Assembly: GCF_003324185.1 (NCBI RefSeq)
Contig: NZ_PXUP01000001.1
Location: 62,001 to 126,000, forward strand
Source of the DNA: Faecalibacterium prausnitzii
Lineage (GTDB): Bacteria; Bacillota; Clostridia; Oscillospirales; Ruminococcaceae
Length of the DNA: 64,000 bases
Direction of reading: 5' to 3'
The notes beneath the pieces are model-generated. The model searched no databases, was not told where the DNA came from, and saw only the letters and a list, made by a program, of their open reading frames with translations. Shown piece by piece: positions 1-10,256 of the stretch. The translations under genes were made by a program, and so were the position numbers. Position 1 is the stretch's first letter, and the number at the start of each line of letters is the position of its first letter.

Positions 1-709
1 CCTTGGCGCCAATGCGCTGTGCCAGTGCGGTCAGGTCGCTCTCGCGCTTGTCGCGGTAGCCGGCAACGTCCAGACCCAGCTTGATGTAATCGCCCTCCAG
101 ACGGTTTGCCACAAGGCTTGCCAGATAGGACAGGCTCTCCATGGTCTCGCCACGGCGGCCGATGAGGGCGCCCAGCTTTTCACCGTCCAGACGGATGATG
201 GTGGCTTCGCCCTTCTGCACGGCGCTGAAGGTCACATTCTCCACGCCCATCAGGGTGATGACCTCCCGCAGATAGTCCACAGCGGCCTTCACCTTGGCGT
301 TCTCCTCGATGACGATGGGCTCTTCCACCTCTTCTGTCTCCTCGGCAGCTTCGGCGGGCTGCTGGGCAGCGGGGGTCTGCTCTGCGGCGGGAGCGGCAGG
401 CTCTGCCACAGCAGCGGGAACTTCCTCTGCCACAGGAGCAGTCTCCTGCACGGGGGCGGCAGTCTCAACAGGCTGCTCTGCCACCGGCTCCACCGGCTTT
501 GCGGGCGCAGCGGCAGGGGCATCCGGCAACTCTACGCTCACGCGCACCTTGGCGGGGGTGGTCTTTAAGCCCAGAAAACCGGTCTTCTGGGGCATTTCCA
601 GCACTTCATAGCTGACATTCAGATCGTCGGCCTGCACGCCCAGCAGGGCGCAGGCTTTGGCGCGGGCTTCATCCACCGTCTTGCCGGTGGATTCCTGTGT
701 ACGGATCAT
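1..709 (-). CDS. jag: Jag/KhpB RNA-binding protein, partial (C-terminus beyond window)
   Basis: This is the SpoIIIJ-associated protein Jag (KhpB), a cytoplasmic RNA-binding protein of the KH-R3H family; the window edge cuts off its 3' end. The start is the ATG at 709, preceded by GGGAGG. The visible part shows an N-terminal Jag domain (about residues 1-50), a long Ala/Pro/Glu-rich linker (about 60-130) and the start of the KH domain, with the signature GALIGRRGETMESL. It lies just downstream of yidC, the usual partner in Firmicutes. The low-complexity linker is longer than in Bacillus. The assignment is firm from motif and position. Confidence 0.93.
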   Translation of the reverse strand, partial: MIRTQESTGKTVDEARAKACALLGVQADDLNVSYEVLEMPQKTGFLGLKTTPAKVRVSVELPDAPAAAPAKPVEPVAEQPVETAAPVQETAPVAEEVPAAVAEPAAPAAEQTPAAQQPAEAAEETEEVEEPIVIEENAKVKAAVDYLREVITLMGVENVTFSAVQKGEATIIRLDGEKLGALIGRRGETMESLSYLASLVANRLEGDYIKLGLDVAGYRDKRESDLTALAQRIGAK

Positions 710-727
710 AACCGTTTACCTCCCTTG

Positions 728-1801
728 TTACTGTTTATCCTGCTTGTTCAGCTCGCTCAGCGGCACGGTGCGCTCGTCCTTGTAGCGCTCGGCGTCCAAC
801 TGACGGGCATACTCCAGCCGGCGCTTGTTCATCTCGCTGGCGGAAAGGTTCTTTTCCACGCTCTTGCCGGTCTTGGGGTCGGTCACCGTGATGGTGGTGT
901 TCTTCACACCGCGCTTTTCCTGCTTGCGTTTGGCGGCGATCTCCGCTTCCACTTCCTTGCGCATCTTCTCGGGGTCGTAGAACTTGCGCATGATCTGGGT
1001 CTGTGCGGTCATGACGATGTTGGAAATGACGTAGTACAGAGAGAATGCCAGAGGGAAGGTAAAGCAGAAGAACAGGTACATCAGCGGCATCATGTACATG
1101 GTCAGCTTCATGCTGCCCTGCATCTGCTGGCCGGAAGCCTTCATGCTGATGTGGGTGGACAGGAACATGGTGATGACCGACAGCAGCGGCAGCACGATAT
1201 CCAGAGACAGACCGATCTGCGGGATGCGGGTCAGGTCGATGCCAAGGAAGTTCATGTGCTGGCCGAACTCGGTGATGGTAGCGATCTGCTCGACGCTGAA
1301 GCAGCCCAGCACGCCGCTGTTGCCTGCCAGTACCTCGGCGATGATGTTGGTATCGCGGGTGATGGCGGTAAAGGAGATGCCGGCGGCGGTCATAGCCTCG
1401 CCAGCGCTGGCCAGTGCAGCGGCGCTGATGTGGAAAATGCGCTCCAGCGGGTTATACACCACGCCGATAACACCGAACATGACAAGGAAATTCAGCAGCA
1501 TGGGCACGCAGCCGGCCGTGGGCTTATAGCCAAAGTCCTGCTGCAGCTTCATCAGCTCAGCCTGCTGCTTTTCGGGCTTGTCCTTGTACTTGGTCTGGAT
1601 CTCCGCGATCATGGGCTGGAACGCAGACATTTTTGCCATGCTCTTCTGCTGGCTGGTCTGCAGGGGGATCTTGACGAGGTTGATGAGCAGGGTGAAGAGG
1701 ATGATGTCCCAGCCGTAGTTCGGCAGCAGCTTGTAGATCCACTCCATGACATAGCCGAGAGGACCGCTCAGGATGTAAAAGAAGTTCATACCTTTGTCCA
1801 T
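728..1801 (-). CDS. yidC: Membrane protein insertase YidC/SpoIIIJ
   Basis: This is a YidC/Oxa1/Alb3 insertase of 357 aa, which inserts membrane proteins alone or with SecYEG. Hydrophobic segments are visible near residues 10-60, 95-115 and 190-260. The cytoplasmic loop of the family follows the first core helix (KYKDKPEKQQAELMKLQQ) and then the conserved GCVPMLLNF stretch. The C-terminal tail is basic, as expected for ribosome contact. A lipobox cysteine is not evident, so it may not be lipid-modified like Bacillus SpoIIIJ. It lies in the canonical order rpmH-rnpA-yidD-yidC-jag, 18 nt upstream of jag. Confidence 0.96.
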   Translation of the reverse strand: MDKGMNFFYILSGPLGYVMEWIYKLLPNYGWDIILFTLLINLVKIPLQTSQQKSMAKMSAFQPMIAEIQTKYKDKPEKQQAELMKLQQDFGYKPTAGCVPMLLNFLVMFGVIGVVYNPLERIFHISAAALASAGEAMTAAGISFTAITRDTNIIAEVLAGNSGVLGCFSVEQIATITEFGQHMNFLGIDLTRIPQIGLSLDIVLPLLSVITMFLSTHISMKASGQQMQGSMKLTMYMMPLMYLFFCFTFPLAFSLYYVISNIVMTAQTQIMRKFYDPEKMRKEVEAEIAAKRKQEKRGVKNTTITVTDPKTGKSVEKNLSASEMNKRRLEYARQLDAERYKDERTVPLSELNKQDKQ

Positions 1802-1888
1802 TCTGCCCCGGCTGTGGCCCGGGACGCATTATTTTTTTATCGTAGGACACGCCGCCCACAGTGCAGCGCGTCACAAGAAGCGAAAACT

Positions 1889-2191
1889 TTATCCCCTATG
1901 CCGCTTTTCAAACAGCTTTGCGGGCTGCAGGTTGCGGGCGGGGCTTTGCCAGCGGCCGGGCGGCGGCACGGGGTCGTATCCCCACTTGCCCAGCGGATTG
2001 CACCGGGCAATGCGCCATGCGCCCAGCAGAATGCCCTTTACACAGCCGTGGGTCAGGATGGCCTGCATGGTGTAGTTGCTGCAGCTGGGCGAAAACCGGC
2101 AGCTGCGGCCGATCCATGGGCTGAGGGTGTGCTGGTAGATGCGGATGGGCACGCACAGCGCCCTGCGGCAGAGCATTTGCAGCCGGTTCAC
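1889..2191 (-). CDS. yidD: Membrane protein insertion efficiency factor YidD
   Basis: This 100-aa YidD protein is thought to assist YidC-dependent insertion at the inner face of the membrane. It shows the family signatures YQHTLSPWIGRSCRFSPSCSNY and RCNPL, including the cysteine pair around FSPS. Its start overlaps the rnpA stop in an ATGA arrangement, so the two are translationally coupled. The N-terminus is an amphipathic segment rich in arginine, typical of the family. The C-terminus is slightly extended and basic. Confidence 0.95.
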   Translation of the reverse strand: MNRLQMLCRRALCVPIRIYQHTLSPWIGRSCRFSPSCSNYTMQAILTHGCVKGILLGAWRIARCNPLGKWGYDPVPPPGRWQSPARNLQPAKLFEKRHRG

Positions 2192-2595
2192 ACGCGGGGC
2201 TCCGGCTTTTGTTTGCGAGCGGGGGGCACGGTGGCGGGCGGCTTTGCGTCCGGGCGCTTGGCCTTATCCGGCAGACCGGCCTGGGCAAACAGCTTTGCCA
2301 CAACGCTGCTCAGCTGCCAGCTTTTCAGCTTGGGGGTCATGCCCCGGGCCACGAAGATCAGGTCGTAGCCGCCGATATTGTGATCCAGATGCTCGTCAAT
2401 CGCGGCTTTCATCACGCGGCGGGCGCGGTTGCGCTGCACGGCGTGGCCTATTTTTTTGGTGGCGGTCAGGCCTACCCGGGTGTTGCGGCCCCGGGTCTTG
2501 AGCACATACAGCACAAGTGCCGGGTTCACATAGGACTTGCCGCGGGCGTACACACGGCCAAACTCGCTGTTGCGGCGGATCGGACGATAGCGCAT
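2188..2595 (-). CDS. rnpA: Ribonuclease P protein component
   Basis: RnpA is the protein subunit of RNase P, which removes 5' leaders from tRNA precursors. The 135-aa product carries the RNR-box motif RNRARRVMK and the aromatic patch near the N-terminus. I chose the ATG at 2595 because AAAGGAGGTG lies just upstream; an in-frame ATG at 2688 would add 31 residues not typical of the family. The C-terminal tail after about residue 112 (lysine- and proline-rich) exceeds the usual 115-120 aa. The gene lies between rpmH and yidD, as in most bacteria. Confidence 0.95.
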   Translation of the reverse strand: MRYRPIRRNSEFGRVYARGKSYVNPALVLYVLKTRGRNTRVGLTATKKIGHAVQRNRARRVMKAAIDEHLDHNIGGYDLIFVARGMTPKLKSWQLSSVVAKLFAQAGLPDKAKRPDAKPPATVPPARKQKPEPRV

Positions 2596-2713
2596 AACGT
2601 CGGCACCTCCTTTCGTCCGGGTGCACATGGGTGCACTCTTTAGCCAGTATATCAAAAATTTTTGCAGTTTAAAAGCCCATCCGGGCATTTTTACGAAAAA
2701 ACTTTTGACGGGT

Positions 2714-2750
2714 AAAAAAATAAGACCGCCAATGGGATATCAGCGGTCTT
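2714..2750 (-). terminator. Hairpin terminator between rpmH and rnpA
   Basis: AAGACCGC (2722-2729) pairs with GCGGTCTT (2743-2750). On the minus strand the stem is followed by ATTTTTTT, so it can stop or attenuate transcription between rpmH and rnpA. Confidence 0.7.
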
Positions 2751-2799
2751 TTGTGCGCATATTCATTTCTGCGCCGGATCTCACCTGCAAGGTTTAAGA

Positions 2800-2934
2800 T
2801 CAGACAGTCAGGCTCTTGCGGCCCTTTGCACGGCGAGCATTGATGACCTTACGGCCGTTCTTGGTGCTCATGCGGGTCAGAAAGCCATGAACTTCCTTGC
2901 GCTGACGCTTCTTGGGCTGAAAAGTTCTCTTCAT
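2800..2934 (-). CDS. rpmH: 50S ribosomal protein L34
   Basis: The 44-aa product begins [21 protein letters not shown] and is rich in Arg and Lys, which is diagnostic for L34 of the large ribosomal subunit. The ATG at 2934 follows a GGAGGATAC Shine-Dalgarno. It is the first gene of the minus-strand cluster and points away from oriC. The sequence is full length for the family. Confidence 0.97.
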   Translation of the reverse strand: MKRTFQPKKRQRKEVHGFLTRMSTKNGRKVINARRAKGRKSLTV

Positions 2935-3013
2935 GGTTGTATCCTCCGTAAAAACTTATCCCCGGTATGGGGTCTTGATCGGTCCCAGATTGGGGACAGG
3001 CTTGCAATTCAAC

Positions 3014-3043
3014 AGTATATCGCATAGTATGACGTTCTGTCAA
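3014..3043 (-). promoter_or_regulatory. Promoter of rpmH cluster
   Basis: On the minus strand TTGACA (3043-3038) and TATACT (3019-3014) are 18 bp apart, a near-consensus sigma-A promoter about 80 bp upstream of rpmH. Confidence 0.75.
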
Positions 3044-3222
3044 GCATTTTTTGCAGTTTTCTGCAAACTTTTTTCTGATTTTTCTGTTAAAAGCTTTTCA
3101 ACTTTTTCACCATTTTGCTGTGGAAAACTTTTTTCTACCAGATATTGTGGTCTTTTTGGCGTGTTTCCACAAGGCTGCTGTACCATCTTATCTTATGTAT
3201 TATAAATTACATTATAGTAATA

Positions 3223-3251
3223 TAGACGCAGGGAGATTTTTGTGGTATACT
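3223..3251 (+). promoter_or_regulatory. Probable dnaA promoter
   Basis: TAGACG (3223-3228) and TATACT (3246-3251) are separated by 17 bp, about 60 bp before the dnaA start. The -35 is poor, so strength and exact use are uncertain. Confidence 0.5.
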
Positions 3252-3309
3252 AACGTGGTATCAGCAGCATTGTTGAAAACTTCGACCGATTCAATGGAGT
3301 GGATGTTTT

Positions 3310-4632
3310 ATGGATTCTTTCAAGGACGTTTTAGAAGCGGCCCAGATGTACTGCAAGGCGCAGATGGCCGAGCCAACGTACAATCTCTATATCGACGGGT
3401 TGGAGCCCATCAGCTTTGAGGACTCCAGCCATATCACCCTGTCGGTGCGCAACGATTTTATCTGCAAGATCGTCACCGACCGGTACCTTGGCCTGCTCAA
3501 GGAGGCCTTCAAGTCCGTGCTGGGCTTTGATGTGGACATCACCCTTGTGGTGCCCAGCACCCCGCCCCACGAGGTAGTGCTGGCCCAGCAGTACGAGGCA
3601 AACCCCGCCTCCCCGCAGGGCAACTACGAATTCACCTTCGAAAACTTCATCAAGGGGCCGTCCAACCAGTTTGCGTTTGCTGCTGCGCAGGCTGTGGCGG
3701 CAAACCCCTCCGGGGCCTATAACCCCCTGTTCATCTACGGCGGCTCGGGCCTTGGCAAGACCCATCTGCTGACCGCCATTCAGACCGAGATCAAGCGCAC
3801 CCACCCCGATTTCGTCATCATGTATGTCACCTGCGAGCAGTTCACCAACGAGCTGATCGCCGCCATCCGCGCCGGCAGCACCGAGGACTTCCGCATGAAG
3901 TACCGCGTGGCAGACCTTTTGCTGGTGGACGATATCCAGTTCATCGCAGGCAAGGAGTCCACACAGGAAGAGTTCTTCCACACCTTCAACTCCCTGCATG
4001 ACGCCCACAAGCAGATCGTCATCGCTTCCGATCGTCCCGCCAAGGAGATCAAGAGCCTGGAAGAGCGTCTGCGCACCCGCTTTGAGTGGGGTCTGACCGC
4101 CGATGTGCAGCCGCCGGATTTTGAGACCCGCGTTGCCATCGTGAAGCGCAAGGCAGAGCTGCTGCATCTGGACCTGCCCGAGGACGTGGCAGAGTTCATT
4201 GCCAACCACCTGAAAAACAACATCCGCCAGCTGGAGGGCGCAGTGAAAAAGCTGAACGCCTATTATATGCTGGAGGGCATCCAGCCGGTGATCAGCGTGG
4301 CGCAGAACGCCATCAAGGATATCCTCAACGAGACCCAGCCGGTACCGGTGACCATCGAAAAGATCATCGGCGAGGTATCCCGCACCTTCAACGTGTCCCC
4401 TGCCGACATCCGGGGCACCAAGCGCAACGCCAATGTGGCTTCCGCCCGCCGCGTTGCCATCTATATCCTGCGGGAGGTCACCGGCATGAGCATGGAGGAG
4501 ATCGGGCGGGAATTTTCCGGCCGTGACCACTCCACCATCGTCTACTCCCTCAAGACCATGGAACGGGACATGAAGAACGACCAGCATCTGCGGGAGACCG
4601 TGAGCGATATCATCAAGAACGTGAAGGCCTAA
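3310..4632 (+). CDS. dnaA: Chromosomal replication initiator DnaA
   Basis: DnaA binds DnaA boxes and melts the origin. The 440-aa protein shows an N-terminal helicase-loader interaction domain (about 1-80), a short linker, the AAA+ domain with Walker A GGSGLGKTHLL and Walker B LLLVDDIQF, and a C-terminal DNA-binding domain with GRDHSTIVYS. The ATG at 3310 follows a GGAG. The linker is short, as in many clostridia. It is flanked on both sides by clusters of its own probable binding sites. Confidence 0.98.
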   Translation: MDSFKDVLEAAQMYCKAQMAEPTYNLYIDGLEPISFEDSSHITLSVRNDFICKIVTDRYLGLLKEAFKSVLGFDVDITLVVPSTPPHEVVLAQQYEANPASPQGNYEFTFENFIKGPSNQFAFAAAQAVAANPSGAYNPLFIYGGSGLGKTHLLTAIQTEIKRTHPDFVIMYVTCEQFTNELIAAIRAGSTEDFRMKYRVADLLLVDDIQFIAGKESTQEEFFHTFNSLHDAHKQIVIASDRPAKEIKSLEERLRTRFEWGLTADVQPPDFETRVAIVKRKAELLHLDLPEDVAEFIANHLKNNIRQLEGAVKKLNAYYMLEGIQPVISVAQNAIKDILNETQPVPVTIEKIIGEVSRTFNVSPADIRGTKRNANVASARRVAIYILREVTGMSMEEIGREFSGRDHSTIVYSLKTMERDMKNDQHLRETVSDIIKNVKA

Positions 4633-5029
4633 ATCGGGGAAAACCGGGTAAAAGTCATACTCATTTCAGGGTATGACCCCAAAATATGGGGAGAAAACGG
4701 AACAAAAAGGGGAAAATACGCCTATATCTTGTGGCAAAAAGGCGAAGCTTTCCACACTTTCCACTTAGTTTTCAACATTTAACATCAGTTCTTCACATCG
4801 GCTGTGGAAAGAATCACCGTTCCCCACCTTTCAACATTTCCTTCACGAGCCTTCCACAACCCGGTGGAAAGTCAAAGCCCCGCATCCCGGCAAGACATTT
4901 CCGGGTTTTCAACATCTTCCCCACCCCCTACTACGATTACTACAACAAGTTCAATATATTACTGCCTTCCGGCAGCAGCCCAAAGGACAGATATTCCGCC
5001 GGAAGTGTGAAAAAAGGAGAGATACTGTT
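4633..5029. other. oriC, right half with DnaA-box array and DnaA-trio
   Basis: The dnaA-dnaN spacer carries at least eight DnaA-box-like 9-mers: 4748-4756, 4757-4765, 4769-4777, 4789-4797, 4803-4811, 4828-4836, 4850-4858 and 4906-4914 (variants of TTTTCCACA and TTTTCAACA). The last box is followed by a C-rich stretch and then NTA/NAA triplets at 4928-4948 (CTA CTA CGA TTA CTA CAA CAA). This order, box then GC-rich block then DnaA-trio then AT-rich DNA (4949-4960), matches the basal unwinding system known from Bacillus subtilis. It is the most likely site of initial strand opening. Confidence 0.8.
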
Positions 5030-6136
5030 TTGAACATCGTCTGCGATAAAACACTGCTCAGTGCAGCCATCGACGGCGTTTCCAAAGCTGTCACCATGCG
5101 CTCGTCCATCCCGGTGCTGGAGGGCATTCTGCTGAAGGCCGAGGGTTTTCAGCTCACCCTGACCGGCTACGATCTGGAAATGGGCATCGTGACCACCATC
5201 GAAGCCAACATCAAGGAGCCCGGCGAGATCGTACTGAATGCAAAGCTGCTCAGCAGCATGATCAGCCGGATGCCGGCAGGTCAGATCAGCATCGTGGCTG
5301 CGGATAACGGCAAGACCACCATCCAGAGCGGCGTGGCACAGTTCGAGATCCAGTCCATGCCCGCCACCGATTTCCCGGATCTGCCCAACACCGGCGCGGA
5401 GCAGACCCTGACCATCAAGACCGGCGTGCTGCGGGACATGATCGATCGCACCCTGTACGCCGTCAGTCAGGACGAGAAAAAACCCGCCCACACCGGCGAG
5501 CTGTTCGAGATCGAGCTGGACAAGCTGACCATAGTGGCGCTGGACGGCTATCGTCTGGCCATCGTGGAGCGCCCCATCACCGCCGTGAAGGATATCCGCA
5601 TCATCGTGCCCAGCAAGACCATGACCGAGGTGTCCCACCTGCTGGCCAACGATGACGAGGAGGATGTGCACATCAGTGCAAACCGCCGCTATGTGGTGTT
5701 CACCACCGCCGGTTACACCATCATGAGCCGCCTGATCGAGGGCGAGTTCCTGAATTACCGCAACGTCATCCCCGCCGGAAGCCGCACCCGGGTGACCATC
5801 GACACCAAGGACTTCATCTCCACCATCGAGCGCGCCTCTCTGATTATTACAGAGCGTTTAAAAAATCCCCTCCGCATCTCCTTTACAGAGGGTAAAGTCG
5901 TGGTGCGCTGCCAGACCAACCTCGGCCGCGTGGTGGACGAGTTCAGCGCCGCCTGCGAGGGCGACGAGGTGGAGATCGGCTTCAATAACCGCTATCTGCT
6001 GGATGCTTTGCGCAACGCCCGCACCGAGCAGGTGCGCATGGAGATCAGCGGACCTTTGAGCCCGGTGAAGGTGCTGCCGGTAGAGGGCAACGACTTTTTG
6101 TATCTGGTACTGCCGGTACGCTTTAAAAACGACTAA
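5030..6136 (+). CDS. dnaN: DNA polymerase III beta subunit (sliding clamp)
   Basis: The 368-aa DnaN forms the ring clamp that tethers polymerase III. Three topologically similar clamp domains cover the whole length and the C-terminus ends LPVRFKND, close to the conserved MPMR-type tail. The start is a TTG at 5030 with AAGGAGAG upstream; no in-frame ATG fits better. It is followed after 12 nt by the S4-domain gene and recF. Confidence 0.97.
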   Translation: MNIVCDKTLLSAAIDGVSKAVTMRSSIPVLEGILLKAEGFQLTLTGYDLEMGIVTTIEANIKEPGEIVLNAKLLSSMISRMPAGQISIVAADNGKTTIQSGVAQFEIQSMPATDFPDLPNTGAEQTLTIKTGVLRDMIDRTLYAVSQDEKKPAHTGELFEIELDKLTIVALDGYRLAIVERPITAVKDIRIIVPSKTMTEVSHLLANDDEEDVHISANRRYVVFTTAGYTIMSRLIEGEFLNYRNVIPAGSRTRVTIDTKDFISTIERASLIITERLKNPLRISFTEGKVVVRCQTNLGRVVDEFSAACEGDEVEIGFNNRYLLDALRNARTEQVRMEISGPLSPVKVLPVEGNDFLYLVLPVRFKND

Positions 6137-6148
6137 GGAGCGCGTTTT

Positions 6149-6364
6149 ATGCAGAAGATTCTCATTCATACCGAGTTTATCAAGCTGGATGCCCTGCTCA
6201 AATTTGCCGGTCTGTGCGAGACCGGCGGCGAAGCCAAGGAGCTGGTGCAGGGCGGTGCCGTGAAGGTGAACGGCGAGGTGTGCACCATGCGGGGCAAAAA
6301 GTGCCGCGCCGGAGACGTCATCGAGCTGGACGGGCAGAGCGTAGAGATCGGGCAGGGTCAGTAA
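6149..6364 (+). CDS. yaaA: S4-domain RNA-binding protein (YaaA/RlbA type)
   Basis: This 71-aa protein is essentially one S4 RNA-binding fold, with the pattern [18 protein letters not shown] followed by [16 protein letters not shown]. The family is conserved between dnaN and recF in Firmicutes; a ribosome-related role has been suggested for the Bacillus member. GGAG precedes the ATG, and the stop codon abuts the recF start (TAAATG), indicating coupling in one operon. Confidence 0.93.
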   Translation: MQKILIHTEFIKLDALLKFAGLCETGGEAKELVQGGAVKVNGEVCTMRGKKCRAGDVIELDGQSVEIGQGQ

Positions 6365-7486
6365 ATGCATCTGCTTTCGCTGGAAGTACAGAACTATCGC
6401 AATATTTGTGCGGCACGGCTGGAGCCCGGGCGGGAGCTTACCGTCATCTGCGGCAACAACGGGCAGGGCAAAACGAACCTTCTGGAAGCCATCTGGCTGC
6501 TGACCGGCGGCAAAAGCTTCCGGGGCGGCAAGGATGCCGAGCTTGTGCGCCGGGGAGAAGCATTCGCGGTGCTGGAAGCCGACACCCAGCGGGACCGGCC
6601 GGAGGGCTGTGAGCCCGCCGAGCCTGCCCACATCCGCATGACCGTGGGCACCCCGGAGGCCGCAAAGCCCGGGCGCTATGCGGCGGTGAACGGCGCAGCG
6701 CCCAAGCGGGCGGCGGCACTGGCAGGCAGCTTTCCGGCGGTGGTGTTCGACCCCGGCCACCTGAGCCTTGTCAAGGGGGCTCCGGAAGGGCGGCGCAAAT
6801 TTCTGGACGCTGCGCTGTGTCAGCTGTACCCCGGGTATCTGGCCAGTTACCGCCGCTATGTGCGGGTTTTGCAACAAAAAAATGCGCTGCTGCGCCACTC
6901 CGCAAACGGGCAGGAACGCCCCTACGCGGAAAAGCGCACCCTGCTGGAAGTGCTCAACACCGAACTTGCCGCGCAGGGCGAAGCCTTGCAGCAGCGGCGG
7001 CGGGAGTATCTGAAACTGCTGGCTCCCCGTGCCTGCGCCAACTACGCGGAGCTTTCCCACCGGGCAGAACGGATGAGCATCCGCTATGCCGCCCAGTTTG
7101 CGCCGGGCGGACTTGCCGACCTGCTGCGCCAGCGGCAGGAGGAGGAGCTGCGCGCCGGGCAGAGCCTGTGCGGCATCCACCGCGAGGACTTGGAGCTGCT
7201 GCTGGACGACCAGCCCGCCCGGGTGTATGCCAGTCAGGGACAGCAGCGCAGCGTGGTGCTGAGCCTGAAAATGGCCGAAGCCGCGGCGGCGGCGCAGATC
7301 ACTGGGGAGCACCCGGTACTGCTGCTGGATGATGTGCTGAGCGAGCTGGACGAGGGGCGCAAGCAGTATCTGCTCACCTGCATGAAGGAAAAGCAGACCT
7401 TTGTGACCAGCTGCGATGACACGGACTTTTTAAAGACCGACGGCGAGGTGTATCGCATGGACGGCGGGGTGCTGAACCGGGTCTGA
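6365..7486 (+). CDS. recF: DNA replication and repair protein RecF
   Basis: RecF is an SMC-like ATPase that helps load RecA at gaps. The 373-aa product has Walker A GNNGQGKTNLLEA near residue 31, the ABC signature region SQGQQRS near 289 and Walker B PVLLLDDVLSELD near 318. The start ATG directly follows the S4 gene stop. Length and order are normal. Confidence 0.97.
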   Translation: MHLLSLEVQNYRNICAARLEPGRELTVICGNNGQGKTNLLEAIWLLTGGKSFRGGKDAELVRRGEAFAVLEADTQRDRPEGCEPAEPAHIRMTVGTPEAAKPGRYAAVNGAAPKRAAALAGSFPAVVFDPGHLSLVKGAPEGRRKFLDAALCQLYPGYLASYRRYVRVLQQKNALLRHSANGQERPYAEKRTLLEVLNTELAAQGEALQQRRREYLKLLAPRACANYAELSHRAERMSIRYAAQFAPGGLADLLRQRQEEELRAGQSLCGIHREDLELLLDDQPARVYASQGQQRSVVLSLKMAEAAAAAQITGEHPVLLLDDVLSELDEGRKQYLLTCMKEKQTFVTSCDDTDFLKTDGEVYRMDGGVLNRV

Positions 7487-7575
7487 CGGCATGGATAAAT
7501 GTTGTGAGCAATACTGCATAAAAGCTGCATTTTCGTGGACTTTATGCAAACAAAAGACACGGGAGAAAATACAGT

Positions 7576-7833
7576 ATGTATATTCATCTGGGGCGGGACT
7601 ATGTCCTGAACGACCGTGACATCATTGGTATCTTTGATCTGGAGACCACCACCATCTCCCCCCGGGGGCGGGAGTTTTTGAACTACGCCCAGAAGAACGG
7701 GGCGGTGGTCAGCCTTTCGGACGAGCTGCCCCAGTGCTATGTGCTGGCAGACGGAGGGCTGGTGGATGCGGTGTATCTTTCGGAGCTGTCCAGCGCCGCC
7801 ATGCGCCGCAGAGCGCAAAAGATGGTGGAGTGA
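7576..7833 (+). CDS. remB: RemA-like DUF370 regulator
   Basis: This 85-aa protein belongs to the DUF370/RemA family, small DNA-binding regulators of biofilm and osmoprotection genes in Bacillus. It starts MYIHLGRDYVLNDRDIIGIFD, typical of the YaaB/RemB branch that sits between recF and gyrB, exactly as here. Its actual target genes in this organism are unknown. It is preceded by GGGAGA and an 89-bp spacer from recF. Confidence 0.9.
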   Translation: MYIHLGRDYVLNDRDIIGIFDLETTTISPRGREFLNYAQKNGAVVSLSDELPQCYVLADGGLVDAVYLSELSSAAMRRRAQKMVE

Positions 7834-7972
7834 AATTTGCGAAAAACGGGCGGAAGATCCACAGAAAAAGAGGGATGGGAAAGCCCCGGAACTGCCCGGA
7901 AAGCCGCACCGTGCCAGCCGGAACGCCCTCTGCGGGCAGCGCGTGAAAACACAACAAAACGGCGAGAAAAAA

Positions 7973-8009
7973 GTACACCATGGTGTACCGGTTCCCGCTT
8001 TGCTATAAT
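7973..8009 (+). promoter_or_regulatory. gyrB promoter with 16-bp perfect palindrome
   Basis: A -10 TATAAT lies at 8004-8009. The expected -35 position falls in the perfect palindrome GTACACCATGGTGTAC (7973-7988) and is not a good -35 match. This suggests a regulator-binding site overlapping the promoter. Confidence 0.5.
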
Positions 8010-8033
8010 TTGAAAAAACAAACGCAAAAATGA

Positions 8034-10046
<2,013 letters not shown>

Positions 10047-10051
10047 GCGTG

Positions 10052-10190
10052 CTCGCCCTCTCCGTCAGTTCGCTTCGCTCACTGCCACCTCTCCCAAAGG
10101 GAGAGGCCTTGGCAAAAAGATAAACTTTGCGTGGACTGCCAAGGGCTCCCACTTTGGTGGAGCTGGCGCGTAAGCGCCTGAGAGGGCGAG
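10052..10190. repeat. Dispersed palindromic repeat, copy 1
   Basis: About 140 bp bounded by inverted CTCGCCCTCTC / GAGAGGGCGAG, with an internal CTCTCCCAAAGGGAGAG palindrome. It is closely similar to 23548-23698. It fills the gyrB-gyrA spacer, so it is tolerated inside an operon. The form resembles a MITE or REP-like element; no transposase is attached. Confidence 0.85.
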
Positions 10191-10256
10191 GCTGTTTTCC
10201 GAGAAAAAAATCCCTTTCCTGTACAAAAGAGAGGGTCAAACCCTACGGAGGAACAA

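Larger units (their letters stand above)
2935..3309. other. oriC, left half (rpmH-dnaA intergenic)
   Basis: This gene-free 375 bp holds DnaA-box-like sites TGTGGAAAA (3119-3127) and GTTTCCACA (3163-3171), weaker variants around 3096-3110, and an AT-rich block at 3199-3224. It also carries the divergent rpmH and dnaA promoters. A bipartite origin flanking dnaA is the usual arrangement in Firmicutes; the right half lies at 4633-5029. Confidence 0.75.

Noticed and set aside
725-2368. 547-codon plus-strand open frame opposite yidC/yidD/rnpA
   Set aside because: It is antisense to three well-supported genes, has low-complexity His/Leu/Gln composition typical of reversed GC-rich coding DNA, and no ribosome site.
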